From Mesaphorura yosii (taxonomy: Eukaryota > Arthropoda > Collembola > Poduromorpha > Tullbergiidae), in assembly GCA_009869945.1 (NCBI GenBank), contig WIXG01000111.1, positions 1-64,000 on the forward strand: a stretch of 64,000 nt of DNA, in the 5' to 3' direction. The notes under the pieces are model-generated. The model saw only the letters and a list, made by a program, of their open reading frames with translations. It searched no databases and was not told where the DNA came from. Numbering within the stretch: the stretch's first letter is position 1; the number at the start of each line of letters is the position of its first letter. The position numbers and the translations under genes were made by a program. Positions 1 to 10,944 of this stretch are shown in pieces.

Positions 1-99
1 CAAAGAAACGAAAAGAGAAGACAAAGAAAACGAAAAGGAATAGAAAATACATTTTTCCTTCTCGCATGCCATTGACATAATTCTGAATTTGTCGTGAAC

Positions 100-1001
100 G
101 GGTTTCCTTCCACAGCGACAAGCAGTGTTAAACTTGGGTATTTGAAAGTTAACATCTGAGCTCGTTCCATTGTGATCGCCGAATCTTCCCATTTCCTGGA
201 ACATCAAATAATATCAATTTTTTGTGGCATACATGCTGCAGAATCCAAGCAGGTCGGGGTTTAACTACCATTCAAGCTTGGTGTGCATGCCGACAAAGTA
301 GAGGAACACCAACATGATTAGAAAATCCAGTAGGGAAACGTTGGTCTGAGGTACAACGCGAGCGTCACCACGGTCAATGCACAATATAAAGGATTACGCG
401 TCAGTATCCAAATGTAGTGGGTTTCCATTCCAAAATGAAACGTAATTGCTACGAAATAAGTCATCGAGAACAAGCACTGGGAATACACGAAAAAAATTTC
501 ACGTTTTGTGCGCATTGTTCATTTACCTGTAAAAAGGGGTAAAGGGGTAAAGGGGTAAAGGGGCTGTAAAACAGAAATACTTCCTCCGTATGTATTCAGG
601 GAGATTTGGCGACGGAAAGCGTATGCACGTGTATACCCTGGTTCCGACATTGATCCAGTTTCAGCAGCTGGTTAAGCAAAAGCACGAGATCATGTTTCGA
701 GACAATGTATCCGAACGTTGTCACCACAAGCATCGAGTAGCAGAGAAGTTGAAAGCCATTTAGAACGAGCAATGGCACGCTGACCGAGTTGTCGAAAGCC
801 ACAATTGGACCATTCGCCAGATGACGAGAGCTGGCCAGTAGACGTTAGAAACTGCGAATGCGAGGAATAAAATCTTCTCGGCGTCGAATTGGTTAGATGC
901 AGCACTTTCTTGTTTGTATCCCAGTCTGCATCCAGAACGCATACTTTCGACACGAGTGAAGTCACTTGCTCGATAATTCGCCGCACTCCTCCGCTGGTCA
1001 T
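100..1001 (-). pseudogene. Broken gustatory-receptor-like gene
   Basis: This is a decayed relative of the intact receptor at 2632-3817. The N-terminus starts with an ATG at 1001-999 and runs IIEQVTSLVSKVCVLDADWD, matching IIELYAKLTSSLAVIGADWD of the intact gene. After that the homology jumps frame near 880 (block starting NQFDAEKILFLAF) and again near 805 (VAFDNSVSVPLLVLNGFQLL, then LVLLLNQLLKLD). It resumes at 515-320 (REIFFVYSQCLF), where the stretch after the probable acceptor has an in-frame TGA. It shifts once more before FLIMLVFLYFVGMHTKLEW, which ends at a possible donor (exon end 269). A weak trace of the last exon, around a degenerate xEMGRF motif, lies at about 150-200. At least three frame changes make a functional product unlikely. 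The call is a pseudogene of the 7tm_7 chemoreceptor type. Confidence 0.8.
532..567. repeat. Octamer tandem repeat (AAAGGGGT)n
   Basis: About four head-to-tail copies of the eight-base unit AAAGGGGT occur here, inside the region of the broken receptor that would correspond to an intron. It is probably a slippage repeat in relaxed sequence. No function is inferred. Confidence 0.85.
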
Positions 1002-1687
1002 TTTTTAAATACGAGCACCGACGCCTCAGCTTGCACTTTTGTAATGCATTCTTGATTTGACAACTTTCCTCTAAAATTACCTCGGCTGCTCCTCTTTTTA
1101 TATTGGCCAACATGCTCTCATTAAAAGTGACCCCTGTCATTACTCGCAATTCGTGGTCTTGAAAAACACAGTGGTAGGAAAGGCGGCATTAAAATATTAC
1201 CAGCAATTTGCAATAAAAGTAACAAAAACAGTAGTTAAGTGTCTGGATCTTAATGTTCTCGTAATGAACAGATTGGCACACACCGATAAACAGAGTTGAT
1301 TGCCCCAAATTTTCAAGAACTGTCAACTGTGCCAATGCCAAAACACAGAGGAATGCCTTTTGAGCGCAATTAAGAAACATCAGATCCGATTCATGTAATT
1401 AGCGAAAATACTTCACCATGCTTGAAATTCAGCCTTTTTAATTTAGTGGAGTAATTACGAACGAACTTTTAGTATAAACTTTGTCCCCCAATAATTTCGA
1501 TGCTCTAATCGCAAGTCTTGATTTGAAGCTGTAATTTAAACCGAAATTACAATTTAAATATGACCAAATCATCGTGTTTCAGTACGCCAACTGCGAACGG
1601 CGACGTGACATGATTGCAAACACTCATTTTCTCCAAACTTAAAAATTATGACGCGAGCTTGGTCGATGTGTGACGAAATTCTGACTG

Positions 1688-2053
1688 TTAATTGACTTTG
1701 AGTGTAACGACAAAGACTTTCATTAAATCTTCAGGAAGTAGAATATTTCTTGACATTTCCCACAGGCTAGACGTTATGCTTGTTGTCATCAATAATTTGA
1801 AACAGGAAGAGGAAATAAATCGCAAATCTGAAATCTTGGGACTAACCAGCAAAATTGGGGAATTTTTGAAATCTACACGAAGATACAAGTATTTAATGTA
1901 TCGGTTACTTTGTTGCTGCATGTCTTCGTTTTCGAAATATATGAGAATGAATTTCCCGAAATTCGTCAACACACGTGGCACTGCGCAAAAATGCCGATAT
2001 CTCAAAAACCTACGAAGGGTCGTGCTCGAAACCCTCCTCAAAACTGCCTGCAA
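1688..2053 (-). pseudogene. Isolated 3' exon of a gustatory-receptor-like gene
   Basis: The minus-strand translation carries NFGKFILIYFEN, RYIKYLYLRVDFKNSPILLV and SSCFKLLMTTSITSSLWEMS. These align with the second exon of the intact receptor at 2632-3817, including its SANLMSGLWEMS block. A plausible acceptor (TTGCAG, exon from about 2053) sits where the intact gene has its intron. After LWEMSRN the similarity stops and the frame closes at 1688. No N-terminal exon is visible in the roughly 580 bp upstream. I read it as a truncated duplicate. A divergent working receptor with a distant first exon is less likely. Confidence 0.6.
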
Positions 2054-2584
2054 TATTCCTGAACACAACGCAAAAAACCAAACAAAAGGCGCTAAGTGCA
2101 AAAATAAATTAGTCGAAGTGTTTTGTACAGAGCCAGTAAGGAGAAAATTCGGATTTTCCCCTGGAACTCAAAAACGTAAAGGAATCCGACCCAACTCCTC
2201 ATTTCAATGTTGTAGGTATTGTCAAGCTCTACAACATTGAGTGGTCGGGTTGCGGATTAACGAACAGCCCAGTAGAGCCATTATAAGGTCATTTAATAGA
2301 GGACAGGTTCGTATACTCTATTAGGGCGACAACATTCAGCGTTCGATTCTAATTAATCCTCCAGACACTCATGAATTATTAGACAGATTTGACTTTGTAT
2401 GGTCTGTCCAGTTATTGACTCATATCAGGCAATGCGAAAGTAGTCACGACCTTTTCCACCGGTATTATCGTTTCAATCCCCATGAATTCCTAAATTCTCA
2501 TAAGCTCATGCTTGAAAATTGCTTCGTCATACCGTAATATTACGTGAACTTGAAAATAACACGACGGCGACCAGAAAGTGTGTA

Positions 2585-2590
2585 TTTATT
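2585..2590 (-). terminator. Poly(A) signal AATAAA for the receptor at 2632-3817
   Basis: TTTATT on the plus strand reads AATAAA on the minus strand, about 42 bp downstream of the receptor stop codon. The position is normal for an animal polyadenylation signal. Confidence 0.55.
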
Positions 2591-2631
2591 GAACAGCGCC
2601 TAGCTTAAAATCTGCGAGGCTACGGACTTTA

Positions 2632-3817
2632 CTACTTAAAGGCGACCAGCAAATTCGCAGTGCCGGTTATCAGAAACGCTGCGAGTGTCAGCTTGGCCTC
2701 CCTCTCCATAAAGTAGAAGTTCCCAATCGCAAATCGGAAAGGTAGACATGATCGAGCGTATGTCTCGATGTACTTTTTCCTGTTCGCGTCACTTTCCTCC
2801 GCGGATTGATACCGAAAAGCCCAGATGAAGTCGGATGACATCTCCCACAGTCCCGACATCAGATTCGCGCTTGTAATCAGCACCAGGAAGAAATACAAAG
2901 CGCCAGTGAGGAGCCCACGCGTGATGAGTGCAAACACAGGAGATTCGACTCCTTTCAGCCGAATGCCCAACAGGGCGCAAAACATCACGATGAGACTCAG
3001 GAGCAATTTGAGAAATGGGACCATCCATCGACAGTACGTCACGTTAAAGTTCTTGCACAAAATCGACAGAGATCTGTATCTGTGGATTTGGGTCTCAAGA
3101 CCGGTTGATGTTCTCAGACTCCTGAATTAAGATAGACACCAAAATATACGATTTGCCTTGCCGTATGCATGTAGTTGATTTTACTTACAACTCAAGCGTC
3201 TTTTTCACAGCTCCAAAGTACAGATACACGTACGTGGACAAAAACCCGAAGATGAGTCCGCCGACACAGTAGAAGACAGTCGCTGATAAGGAGTAAAATG
3301 TCGTCCGCATGATTTCCGAGCAGATGCTGCTCGGAAAGAAACTCCATGCAAACGGGATCTCAACCGCAATCACAACCACCGGAATGGACACCGTGCAAGC
3401 AGCCACGTACATGTACGTCGCGTACACAAAGTGCATCTTCTGATGCCCGACAGGACTGGCCAACTCCCTGTTCAGGATCAGCAATTGATTGAACAGGAGC
3501 ACAAGATTTCGACGGGTCCCGGCAAAACCAAGGACCATGGTGGCAATTGCCAGGAAACAAATCAGAATGAACCCGTGGAACATGAAGATGGGGTTCTGGC
3601 TCGTCCCTACCGCCAGCGACGAACGCAGCCGCCATCCTCCAAACACGACGACGAAAATGCACAGGAAAACCAGTGCATTGTTGAGGATCTTTTTTCGTCC
3701 TGATACGTCCGGGCGCAGAAATTTTGTGACCGGATCCCAATCAGCGCCGATCACGGCTAGGGACGACGTGAGCTTGGCGTAAAGTTCAATGATCTTCAGT
3801 TCCTTGAGACTCGCCAT
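2632..3817 (-). CDS. Gustatory-receptor-like chemoreceptor (7tm_7 type)
   Basis: Predicted 372 aa multi-pass membrane receptor, probably a ligand-gated cation channel in chemosensory neurons if it follows the family. Exons: 3817-3189 and 3121-2632, with donor GTAAGT and acceptor ATTCAG; the joined frame reads through as LETQIHRYRSL then LCKNFNVTYCRW. Hydrophobic segments include ILNNALVFLCIFVVVFGGW, FMFHGFILICFLAIATMVLG and FYCVGGLIFGFLSTYVYLYF. The VLLFNQLLIL motif and C-terminal AKLTLAAFLITGTANLL region are typical of such receptors. The first ATG in a good position is at 3817 (MASLKEL); the frame stays open upstream without another ATG. A poly(A) signal follows at 2585-2590. It lies in a minus-strand cluster with two broken relatives. 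The receptor class is fairly sure; the ligand is unknown. Confidence 0.8.
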
Positions 3818-4751
3818 GCTCAGCGGACAATTTATCTTATGAAGTTTATATGTGATCAAATGCGAGTCAATTAAATAATACTAGATCTCTTCGGGACTTT
3901 GGACTTTTTGCCACTTCTGAACTATTTTCTGTGACTCCATTATCCTATAATTTTAATTCGAGATAATCTTCACAAAGCTTTTCAAGCGACTAGCACATGA
4001 ACACTAACTAACTAATCCAAGAGGCGACTATAATGAGCCAACATAATTAAGTATTCTCCACTTAATTAGGAGCAGAAACCTATACGGATTCACATAATGA
4101 ATGGGCAAATAGAATAGCTGCTATAAACAAGAAAAGAAAGAAGAAAGGTACTGTGCAGTATTTAACTCGGAATTTTACGGCATTAATTTACCAACGAGTT
4201 GACATTGTGGCCGAACACTGTTATAATGAGATTCCTTGCCAAAATTGCTTTGCTCGTACTGTGAAATCTCGAAACTTATTTCCAAAAGTATAGTCCGACC
4301 TCCGACTCAAAAATAAAAATTGCTATGAACCTAGATGGTAATATTATGGCTCTGATCGCCGACGTGGTTTACTTGGCCGTCGATGGATTGATCATCTATC
4401 AGCCGTGTCTAATTTGGGCAGTTGAGCGAGTGTGATTTCATGGGCCAAGACCAAGCGTTGACTGTGGCGAGGCAACCAGACTACTAGGCCATGGACTTTA
4501 TTGTAGATCCGCAATGTTTATTAAGATCGAGTGCTTAATATCGATATTAGTTACTAGTTGAAGTGTTGGGAAAAATACGTTCACTTTTCATAGGAAGATC
4601 GAGTCCACTTGACGGAAAACCCAACTTTGCTTCTTACGCAACAGCAAGTCAGAAGTCAGCACGAGTCTGTCCTAAAATCCAATGCTATTGTCCCATCCAC
4701 TTGGGAATTGACAAGTTGGACCATCGCTTGTCGTTATCAGTATACCACAAT
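3818..4751. other. Intergenic region between receptor and subtilase
   Basis: The region separates divergently transcribed genes. I see no open frame that resembles a protein and no repeat. It holds the 5' flank of the receptor on the minus strand and the distal promoter of the subtilase on the plus strand. Confidence 0.6.
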
Positions 4752-4784
4752 TATAAAAGCAAAGGATCAAAAACAGGCTCATTT
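4752..4784 (+). promoter_or_regulatory. TATA box and initiator of the subtilase gene
   Basis: TATAAAAG at 4752-4759 is followed by TCATTT at 4779-4784, a match to the arthropod initiator TCAKTY. Its A (4781) lies 29 bp after the first T of the TATA box, the canonical spacing. This would give a 59-nt 5' UTR before the ATG at 4840. The motifs are seen directly; their use is inferred. Confidence 0.65.
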
Positions 4785-4839
4785 GTACCAGTCATCAACT
4801 TGTCGGCTCTTTTCGCGCAAGTTGCTCATTATTGCAATA

Positions 4840-6403
4840 ATGGCAAAACGTTTAATTACATTGTTAATTGTTGCAACGGTCGCGGGAACGGCGCACTCTG
4901 AAGACCTCAATTCGAAGATAAATCCGAACCTCTTGCGAACTCTTCAAGAATCCCCGAGAACCGTTGACATTCTCGTGTCGTTCAGTGGACCAAGCACTGG
5001 AGACATTCTTGCACAACTCGACAGCCAAAAGCTGTCAGCGGTCGGTCGCGCCGAACGCCTGGCCACTATCTCCGCTGCCTTGAAGGAACACACACGCACA
5101 ACACAGCAACACGTCTTGAGTTGGCTTACGAGCTCACAAAACGGGTATGGCTCGACGGTAAAGAAAATTCAAAGCCTCTGGATCACAAATCAAGTTTCCG
5201 TCCGAGGTGCGAGTCGTGAGCTTGTGGAAGAATTGGCCGCGTTCGCAGAAATTACGATTATCAAGGAAGATGAACAGTTTTCTCTCGAAACCACACCGGC
5301 AGACTATGCGAATGGAGTTCGACCAAGCAGGGTAGAGGCGGAATGGGGCGTTGAAAACATTCGTGCACCAGCAGTCTGGTATTCACCGGGAGGAAATCAA
5401 GGCGAAGGAGTCATTGTGGGGTCCATTGACACCGGAGTTCGCTGGACTCATGAGGTAAGGCAGAAGGGCAAGTCAGGCATCAGGCTTAAGGATGAGCATG
5501 CAATTTTCTATACCTGTCCGCGATATTGTAGGCGCTAGTAGAAAATTTCCTCGGCGAGCATGGTTGGCTGGATCCGTTCGAAAGTTCGAGCGAACCAAGC
5601 GATATAATTGGGCAAGGGACGCACGCAATGGGCACGATGGTCGGTTCCAGGGGCATCGGTGTTGCGCCAGGAGCCCGGTGGGCGGCATGCAAGGCCTGCG
5701 AATTCACATGCCCATTCTCCTTTCTTCTCACCTGCGGTGAATTCTTTCTCTGCCCCAACCCTGATTGTTCACTGGCACCACATCTGATCATCAACGGATG
5801 GCGAGCGGCGCGTGGAGACAATTCATACGACGAGGTAAGCCAGTGTAGTGTGTAGTGATAATGAATATTGAATATGAGTTATGAACATCAATTGGATTTC
5901 AGGTTATTCGAGCTTGGCGTCTTGGAGGTATTATTCCGATATTCACAAACGGGAACGTTGGACCAGAGTGCGCCACAGCGGCAAGCCCCGGTGACTCGAG
6001 GGAAGGCGTGATTACGGTGTCACTAAGCACCGCCGAGGATACGCTGGCTGACCGCAGTTCCAAGGGGCCAACCGTCACGGGCGCTATCAAGCCCGACATT
6101 GTTGCTCCTGGCGAACAAATCAATTCAGCATCGCATCTGTCTGACACCGGTTACGCTTTGCTGTCTGGTGTGAGCCAACCGCATGTCGGCGGCACAGTCG
6201 CACTGCTCCTGAGCCATAGTCCGAACCTGACTTTTGATGAAGTGAGCAAATTGCTGGCTCAAGGCGCGACGACGTGGATCCGTCCAACTGGTTACGCGTG
6301 TGGCGGTATTCCGGATGATGTATTCCCAAATCATTCCGTGGGACATGGCAAACTGGATGCATTCAGGTCATTCATGCTGGCTGTGACTCAAACTTCAAAT
6401 TAG
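4840..6403 (+). CDS. Secreted subtilase, bacillopeptidase F-like (peptidase S8)
   Basis: Predicted 472 aa secreted serine endopeptidase. Exons: 4840-5454, 5532-5834 and 5903-6403, all phase 0. The start MAKRLITLLIVATVAGTAHS is a clear signal peptide; the frame is open upstream but begins before the TATA box. An inhibitor-like propeptide (about 20-180) precedes the S8 domain. Catalytic Asp197 is in SIDTG, His236 in GQGTHAMGT and Ser397 in SGVSQPHV; the oxyanion Asn is probably N324 in TNGNVGP. The segment WAACKACEFTCP with NPDCSLAPH resembles the bacillopeptidase F insert. The serine loop is two residues shorter than the usual SGTSMAAPHV. A poly(A) signal lies at 6460. Likely digestive or cuticular proteolysis. 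A bacterial origin for this type is plausible but untested here. Confidence 0.85.
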
Positions 6404-6459
6404 TAGAAATCTTGACGTCGCCGAATGAATATTTTCTTCACTCCTTTACTTGTCGCCAA

Positions 6460-6465
6460 AATAAA
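6460..6465 (+). terminator. Poly(A) signal of the subtilase gene
   Basis: AATAAA lies 57 bp after the subtilase stop codon. It is a standard position for a polyadenylation signal. Confidence 0.6.
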
Positions 6466-7461
6466 TCATTGATAGCTTGAAATGGCGCAGAAAATTATAA
6501 TTCTAATGTTTTTCGGATGAATTTCTTGGCATTTCTTTAGAATGTCATTGTGATAAGAAAAGGTTTCTGCCACTTTAATCACAAAAGCATTATATAGCAT
6601 CGTTTGCTCTGATTACACAACGTGCAGCAAAGAATGGATTAAAACGCTAAGCCACACGCAGCAGCATTGATATGGATTATTTTCATTAGTGGTTAGTGGT
6701 TAGCAAATAGCAATGTCATTATCATTACGTGGTCTACGTCTACTTGCGGTATGTGTGTGCGCAAGCCACCGCACAATGAACAGGCACATCTTGACGCGGT
6801 TATGCCTAAGCGGACTACAATCAGTGCAGTGACTGGTCCCTGCGTTGATTATTCACGGGATAAGATTCAGAGAATTCATACGTAATTACGACACGATAAT
6901 AAAGAGTAACGGCTGCAACGCATATACGAAAAAATGAATATATGTTGAACTTCCGATGTTTAGTATTATTGATAGTCAGTTCAGAAGAGGTCAACAATTC
7001 AGAGTTTGTTTATTGTCACAGCTGAGCAGCTGAACTTGGCCTTTCACAACAACGTAACGGAAAGTTGGGAAATGTGCAGAAGGGCGATCCTTTTTCTCGG
7101 GCTTTGCAGCTGGAGCTGGTAAACTTGTGCAACTGAACAGCGAGTAATTGGGTTCTTTTTAAGTCTGTGTTTTGAGTGATTGATTGTATTGTATTGTGGA
7201 CGTGCTCTTGCAATACGCTGATGAAAAAGAAAAACTAATCTCGGATTAAAAGTCAAGAACAGTCTGGTTCTGGTCGTAAAAGAGCCATGTTGAAAGATTA
7301 GAGGTTATCCCTCTTCAGTCTGGTGCTGAACCTTCATCTGGTCCCATTCTGAGTTGAACATGTGACTTGGCCGTGTTTCGTCGACTGTTCCAAGTTTTTA
7401 ACCCAATTCCTGAGTTCCTAGCTCCAACTCCTGCTGCTCCATCGCACCTTCGACGATCGAC
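6466..7461. other. Intergenic region upstream of the sugar transporter
   Basis: The only open frames here are short and resemble no family. The last few hundred bases probably include the promoter and 5' UTR of the transporter, but I see no TATA box. Confidence 0.55.
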
Positions 7462-9255
7462 ATGGCAGCCTTGCAAGTCTCAAGCGACAAGGAGGTGCTG
7501 AACCACACCAGCCTGACCCAGCAGCGACCATCGCATTCTTCGCTCCGATTTCACCATTCAAGCAGTTCCTGCAAGAGCGTCGAATGTTCGACGAATATTC
7601 TTCAGTTCAACGCAATCAAAACTCAACTGCTCGCGGCCACCGCGGCGAATATGGGCGCCCTCGCGTTTGGTTCCGTCATGAGCTGGACTGCCACGGCTCT
7701 GCCCGACATACGCGTGGATCCGGTCTTTGCAGGAGGCGTGAGCATCACTGAAGAGTCTTGGATTGGAGCCATCGTACCAGTAATCACACATAGCTTACTA
7801 TATCGTAACTAAAATTGAACGTGAACATAACCCATTAACGCTTTTTTCTCTGCAGTTAGGAGCAGCGTTCGCAGGCCCCATTGCTGGGTATGGAGTGGAA
7901 AAACTTGGTCGTAAAATGACAATGCTGCTTCTTTCGATACCGTTCATGCTCGGTTGGCTGCTGATTGGGCTCGCAAATTCGATTTCGGAAGTGCTTGTTG
8001 GGAGATTCATCACTGGAGTTTGTGGAGGGGCATTTGCTATCGCCGCGCCTATTTTCGTGGGTGAAATCGCGGATGCTGGGATACGAGGAACACTTGCAGC
8101 TGGCTTTGAGCTGATGATCACGTTCGGAATGCTTTATATGTAAGCCAAGCCGTAAGCCAGTCTTGCGTCAGAACGACATTACAGAAGGCTAAGGGCTTAC
8201 TTCGTGGTTTGACTTTATGCACATGCAGATTCATTGTGGGGAATTACGTCAAGTGGCGGGCGCAAGCCTACATCTGTGGTATCGTGCCCGTGGTCATGTT
8301 TCTTCTTCTCCTCGTCGTCCCCGAATCCCCACGTTATCTACTCGGCAAAGGCAAGACGCAGCAGGCGGCCAAGGCGCTTGCGTGGTACCGCGGGGTACCA
8401 GCCACAGAAGACGTGCTCGATGAACTTGCCATCCTCCAAAAGCGACAGGATGAGCACATGCACAGCATTTCTGGCCAGCCAACGAGCATGTTCTCCATCC
8501 TGGACCTTGTCCGGTACCCCAACCTGAAACCGGTATCCATCGTTCTCTTCCTGTTCATATTCCAAGAACTGTCTGCTATCGACGCAATTTGTTTCTACAC
8601 CGTCGACATCTTCCAGTCAGCAGGCGTCGACTTTGATTCGTACTACAGCACGATCGTTGTTGGTGTGGTGCAAATTATCGCCAGCGCAATAGCCTCACTG
8701 TTTGTGGACCACGCTGGGCGTCGATTTTTCTTGCTGCTGAGTGAAATCATCATGACCGTGTCGTTGGGCCTATTCGGAGTCTTCTTCTACGTGAAAGAAT
8801 CAGTGGACAAGGAGTGGGCGACGGAGAATCTGCAGTGGCTTCCGCTGATAAGTCTCGTCACATTTGTCGTGGCATACTCGATGGGACTTGGACCAGTCTC
8901 GTACATGATTCTCGGCGAGATCCTTCCCAAATCCGTCAAGGGCTCTGCATCAAGTGTGCTGACCGCCTTCAAGTGGCTGCTTGGATTCGCAGTAACACGC
9001 TACTTCGTGGATTTGGTCAAATTGTTGGGCCCAGCTGTGAATTACTGGTTGTTCACCGCGATCTGTGGGCTAGGAGCAGTGTACATTTGGCTCTTTGTGC
9101 CCGAGACGAAGGGCAAGACTCTGGAGGAGATTCAAGATCTCTTTGAGCCGACAGAAGCGGAGAGCACCGAGTTGCTGCAGGGAAGCGTGGAGGCAGCTGG
9201 CGATAGATGCTACTCGAATTATGGAGGCTGCGATGACCCGAATAATAAACCATGA
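7462..9255 (+). CDS. Facilitated sugar (trehalose) transporter, Tret1-like MFS
   Basis: Predicted 542 aa sugar porter of the major facilitator superfamily (SLC2 type), a plasma-membrane carrier likely moving trehalose or glucose down its gradient. Exons: 7462-7779, 7856-8139 and 8229-9255 (phases 0 and 2). Family motifs are seen in order: GYGVEKLGRK after TM2, RFITGVCGG, PESPRYLLGKGK after TM6, QELSAIDAICFYTVDIF (the usual QQLSGINAV block, altered to ELSAID), VDHAGRRFF, GPVSYMILGEILP and the C-terminal PETKGKTLEEI. The N-terminal tail of about 55 residues is serine- and histidine-rich. Trehalose specificity is inferred only from resemblance to insect Tret1; hexose transport is equally possible. 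Confidence 0.9.
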
Positions 9256-9719
9256 TACACGTAGTAGTCTTCCTATATGCTTATAAGCAATCAATATGAA
9301 TCTCTGCATTGTAAATTAAATCATTAATAATCTTCACTGATTGTTGCAATGCCATCAGTTTACTACATACATCACCCAGCATGGGCTGCGTTGAAACTTT
9401 GAAACTCACGTACCTACTGTATATGGATGTGAGCTGGAACTGATGAAGGTAGCAGGTTAGATGAATTGCATGAACCCCTCGTTTCTGTGTTCCCGTCCTT
9501 GGCGTTGCATGGAGACGGGCAGAAGACAAGAAATAAACAAGTCCAAAAAACAGTTCTTACTTCCAACCCCTAATCCAGAAAACACAACACGCAGCTGACA
9601 CCACAACATATCATAACATCTCTTTACTTTTGGGTATTGGGCGCGCTGGCAATCAGTGAGTGTGAATCGACGGCTCAATTAGCAAAGCGATTAGTGACTG
9701 CATTGCCGTAGTGGTCAAC
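9256..9719. other. Intergenic region
   Basis: This holds the 3' flank of the transporter, with an ATTAAA at 9315-9320 that could serve as a poly(A) signal, and the 5' flank of the next plus-strand gene. Nothing else is recognisable. Confidence 0.5.
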
Positions 9720-10717
9720 ATGCTGAATCCAGCGTACTTATCTGATGAAGAGGTCACCACGGACCAAGATCAGGTCCCTTGCAGCGTACTGGGGAAGCCT
9801 GCCGCTCAACCACAACGCTTGAGCCTTGGAAAGTCGCCAACTGCTCCCAATCATCGCCTCGAAGGTCAAATTCCATCGATCATCCTGCGAGACAAGAATT
9901 GGGCCAAGAAATCCTTCCTCATGAGCGGTGACTTGATCTTCCCTGGAATGAGAAGTGGAGAAGGTGGTGGAAGAGGCGAGCCTGGGTTCAGGACAAATGC
10001 AGGTAACTGTTTTGGCGGTTTCTTGCTTGTTTTTACTTTGTTGATTGATATATTTAATAATCACAATTAACGATTGGACATACAGGTTGGGATCTCGGAG
10101 CAGTCGGAAGTCGAGTTCGTACATCAGTATTCATGCAGATGGTTCTAGACGCGAGCAGTTTGGCGTTCCTCGTGTGGATTGTGCTCTATTTGTTGAGTAT
10201 CCAGACGATGGTGAGTTATAGTGATGGCCTGAGGAATCACAATGGTTTATCAGTTTTTAATTTGGAAGTTTGTTTTGTTGCTTGTCCAGATGGTCTTGCT
10301 GAAGGAGATCCACGCCAGAATTTATTGCATTGTATTTGCGGTGTTCATTGCTACAAACACCGTTCGTCTTTATGTGGGCACGTCCGGCAACAAGACTGAT
10401 ACGGTAAGTCTTTGTTTAGCCTTCATTCTTTACTTGGCTTGGAAATTAACTGTCCGCATCATTTTCCCTTGCAGACCAACATGGTTTCAACTTACTGTGT
10501 CATCACGTTAGTTCTTCAAGCCCTCCCGCTGGTCTTTCTCTTGTCATCGAATATCTGGGTGGCAGATCCATGCTACCACTTAATCTCGGCTGATATCGTA
10601 CTGCTGGTGCATTTGGCTTTAGAAGTTGTAGCCACGTTTCACCGACTAAGTCTGCTGTTGGCTGATGAAGTGGAAATCATTCGGCTTGAGGAGACGGTCA
10701 AGAAGTCGAAGAATTGA
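9720..10717 (+). CDS. Uncharacterised four-pass membrane protein
   Basis: Predicted 254 aa; no family recognised. Exons: 9720-10002, 10086-10210, 10290-10403 and 10475-10717, with consensus splice sites and phases 1, 0 and 0, which support a real gene. The ATG at 9720 (MLNPAYLSDEEV) is the first in frame. Residues 1-100 are polar and probably cytosolic. Four hydrophobic segments follow: SSLAFLVWIVLYLLSIQTM, IYCIVFAVFIATNTVRLYV, VSTYCVITLVLQALPLVFLL and ISADIVLLVHLALEVVATF. The tail is charged. The one-helix-per-exon layout resembles the small membrane protein at 62245-63013, but I see no clear sequence match between them. A poly(A) signal lies at 10910. Confidence 0.75.
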
Positions 10718-10869
10718 GGATTATGCTCCAGTCAATGGGCAATGACGTGCTCCGACGCTTTCTCTGCCTCTCGACTGGATTTATATTCAGTTCATGATTT
10801 GTATTTGTATGATAAGAGTTTGAATGTATTTTTTCTATGTTGCATTTACTCAACTGTGCAATGCTAGAA

Positions 10870-10875
10870 TTTATT
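10870..10875 (-). terminator. Poly(A) signal of the receptor at 10945-12547
   Basis: TTTATT reads AATAAA on the minus strand, 70 bp after the receptor stop codon. It lies inside the 3' UTR predicted for the opposing plus-strand gene. Confidence 0.5.
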
Positions 10876-10909
10876 GTAGCCAAATCAAATGTTTGTATGT
10901 GTATGCGAG

Positions 10910-10915
10910 AATAAA
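10910..10915 (+). terminator. Poly(A) signal of the four-pass protein gene
   Basis: AATAAA lies about 190 bp after the stop codon on the plus strand. It is only 30 bp from the stop codon of the convergent receptor gene. Confidence 0.5.
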
Positions 10916-10944
10916 ATGCATTTAACTACGAAGGAGGTATAGGT

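Noticed and set aside
1189-1380. Minus-strand 63-codon frame starting with ATG (MFLNCAQKAFLCVL), hydrophobic, inside the receptor cluster
   Set aside because: It does not align with any part of the intact receptor and has no linked splice sites. It could be a decayed piece, but I cannot support it.
1692-2240. Plus-strand 182-codon frame opposite the receptor 3' exon
   Set aside because: It is antisense to a fragment with real homology on the other strand and has no family features.
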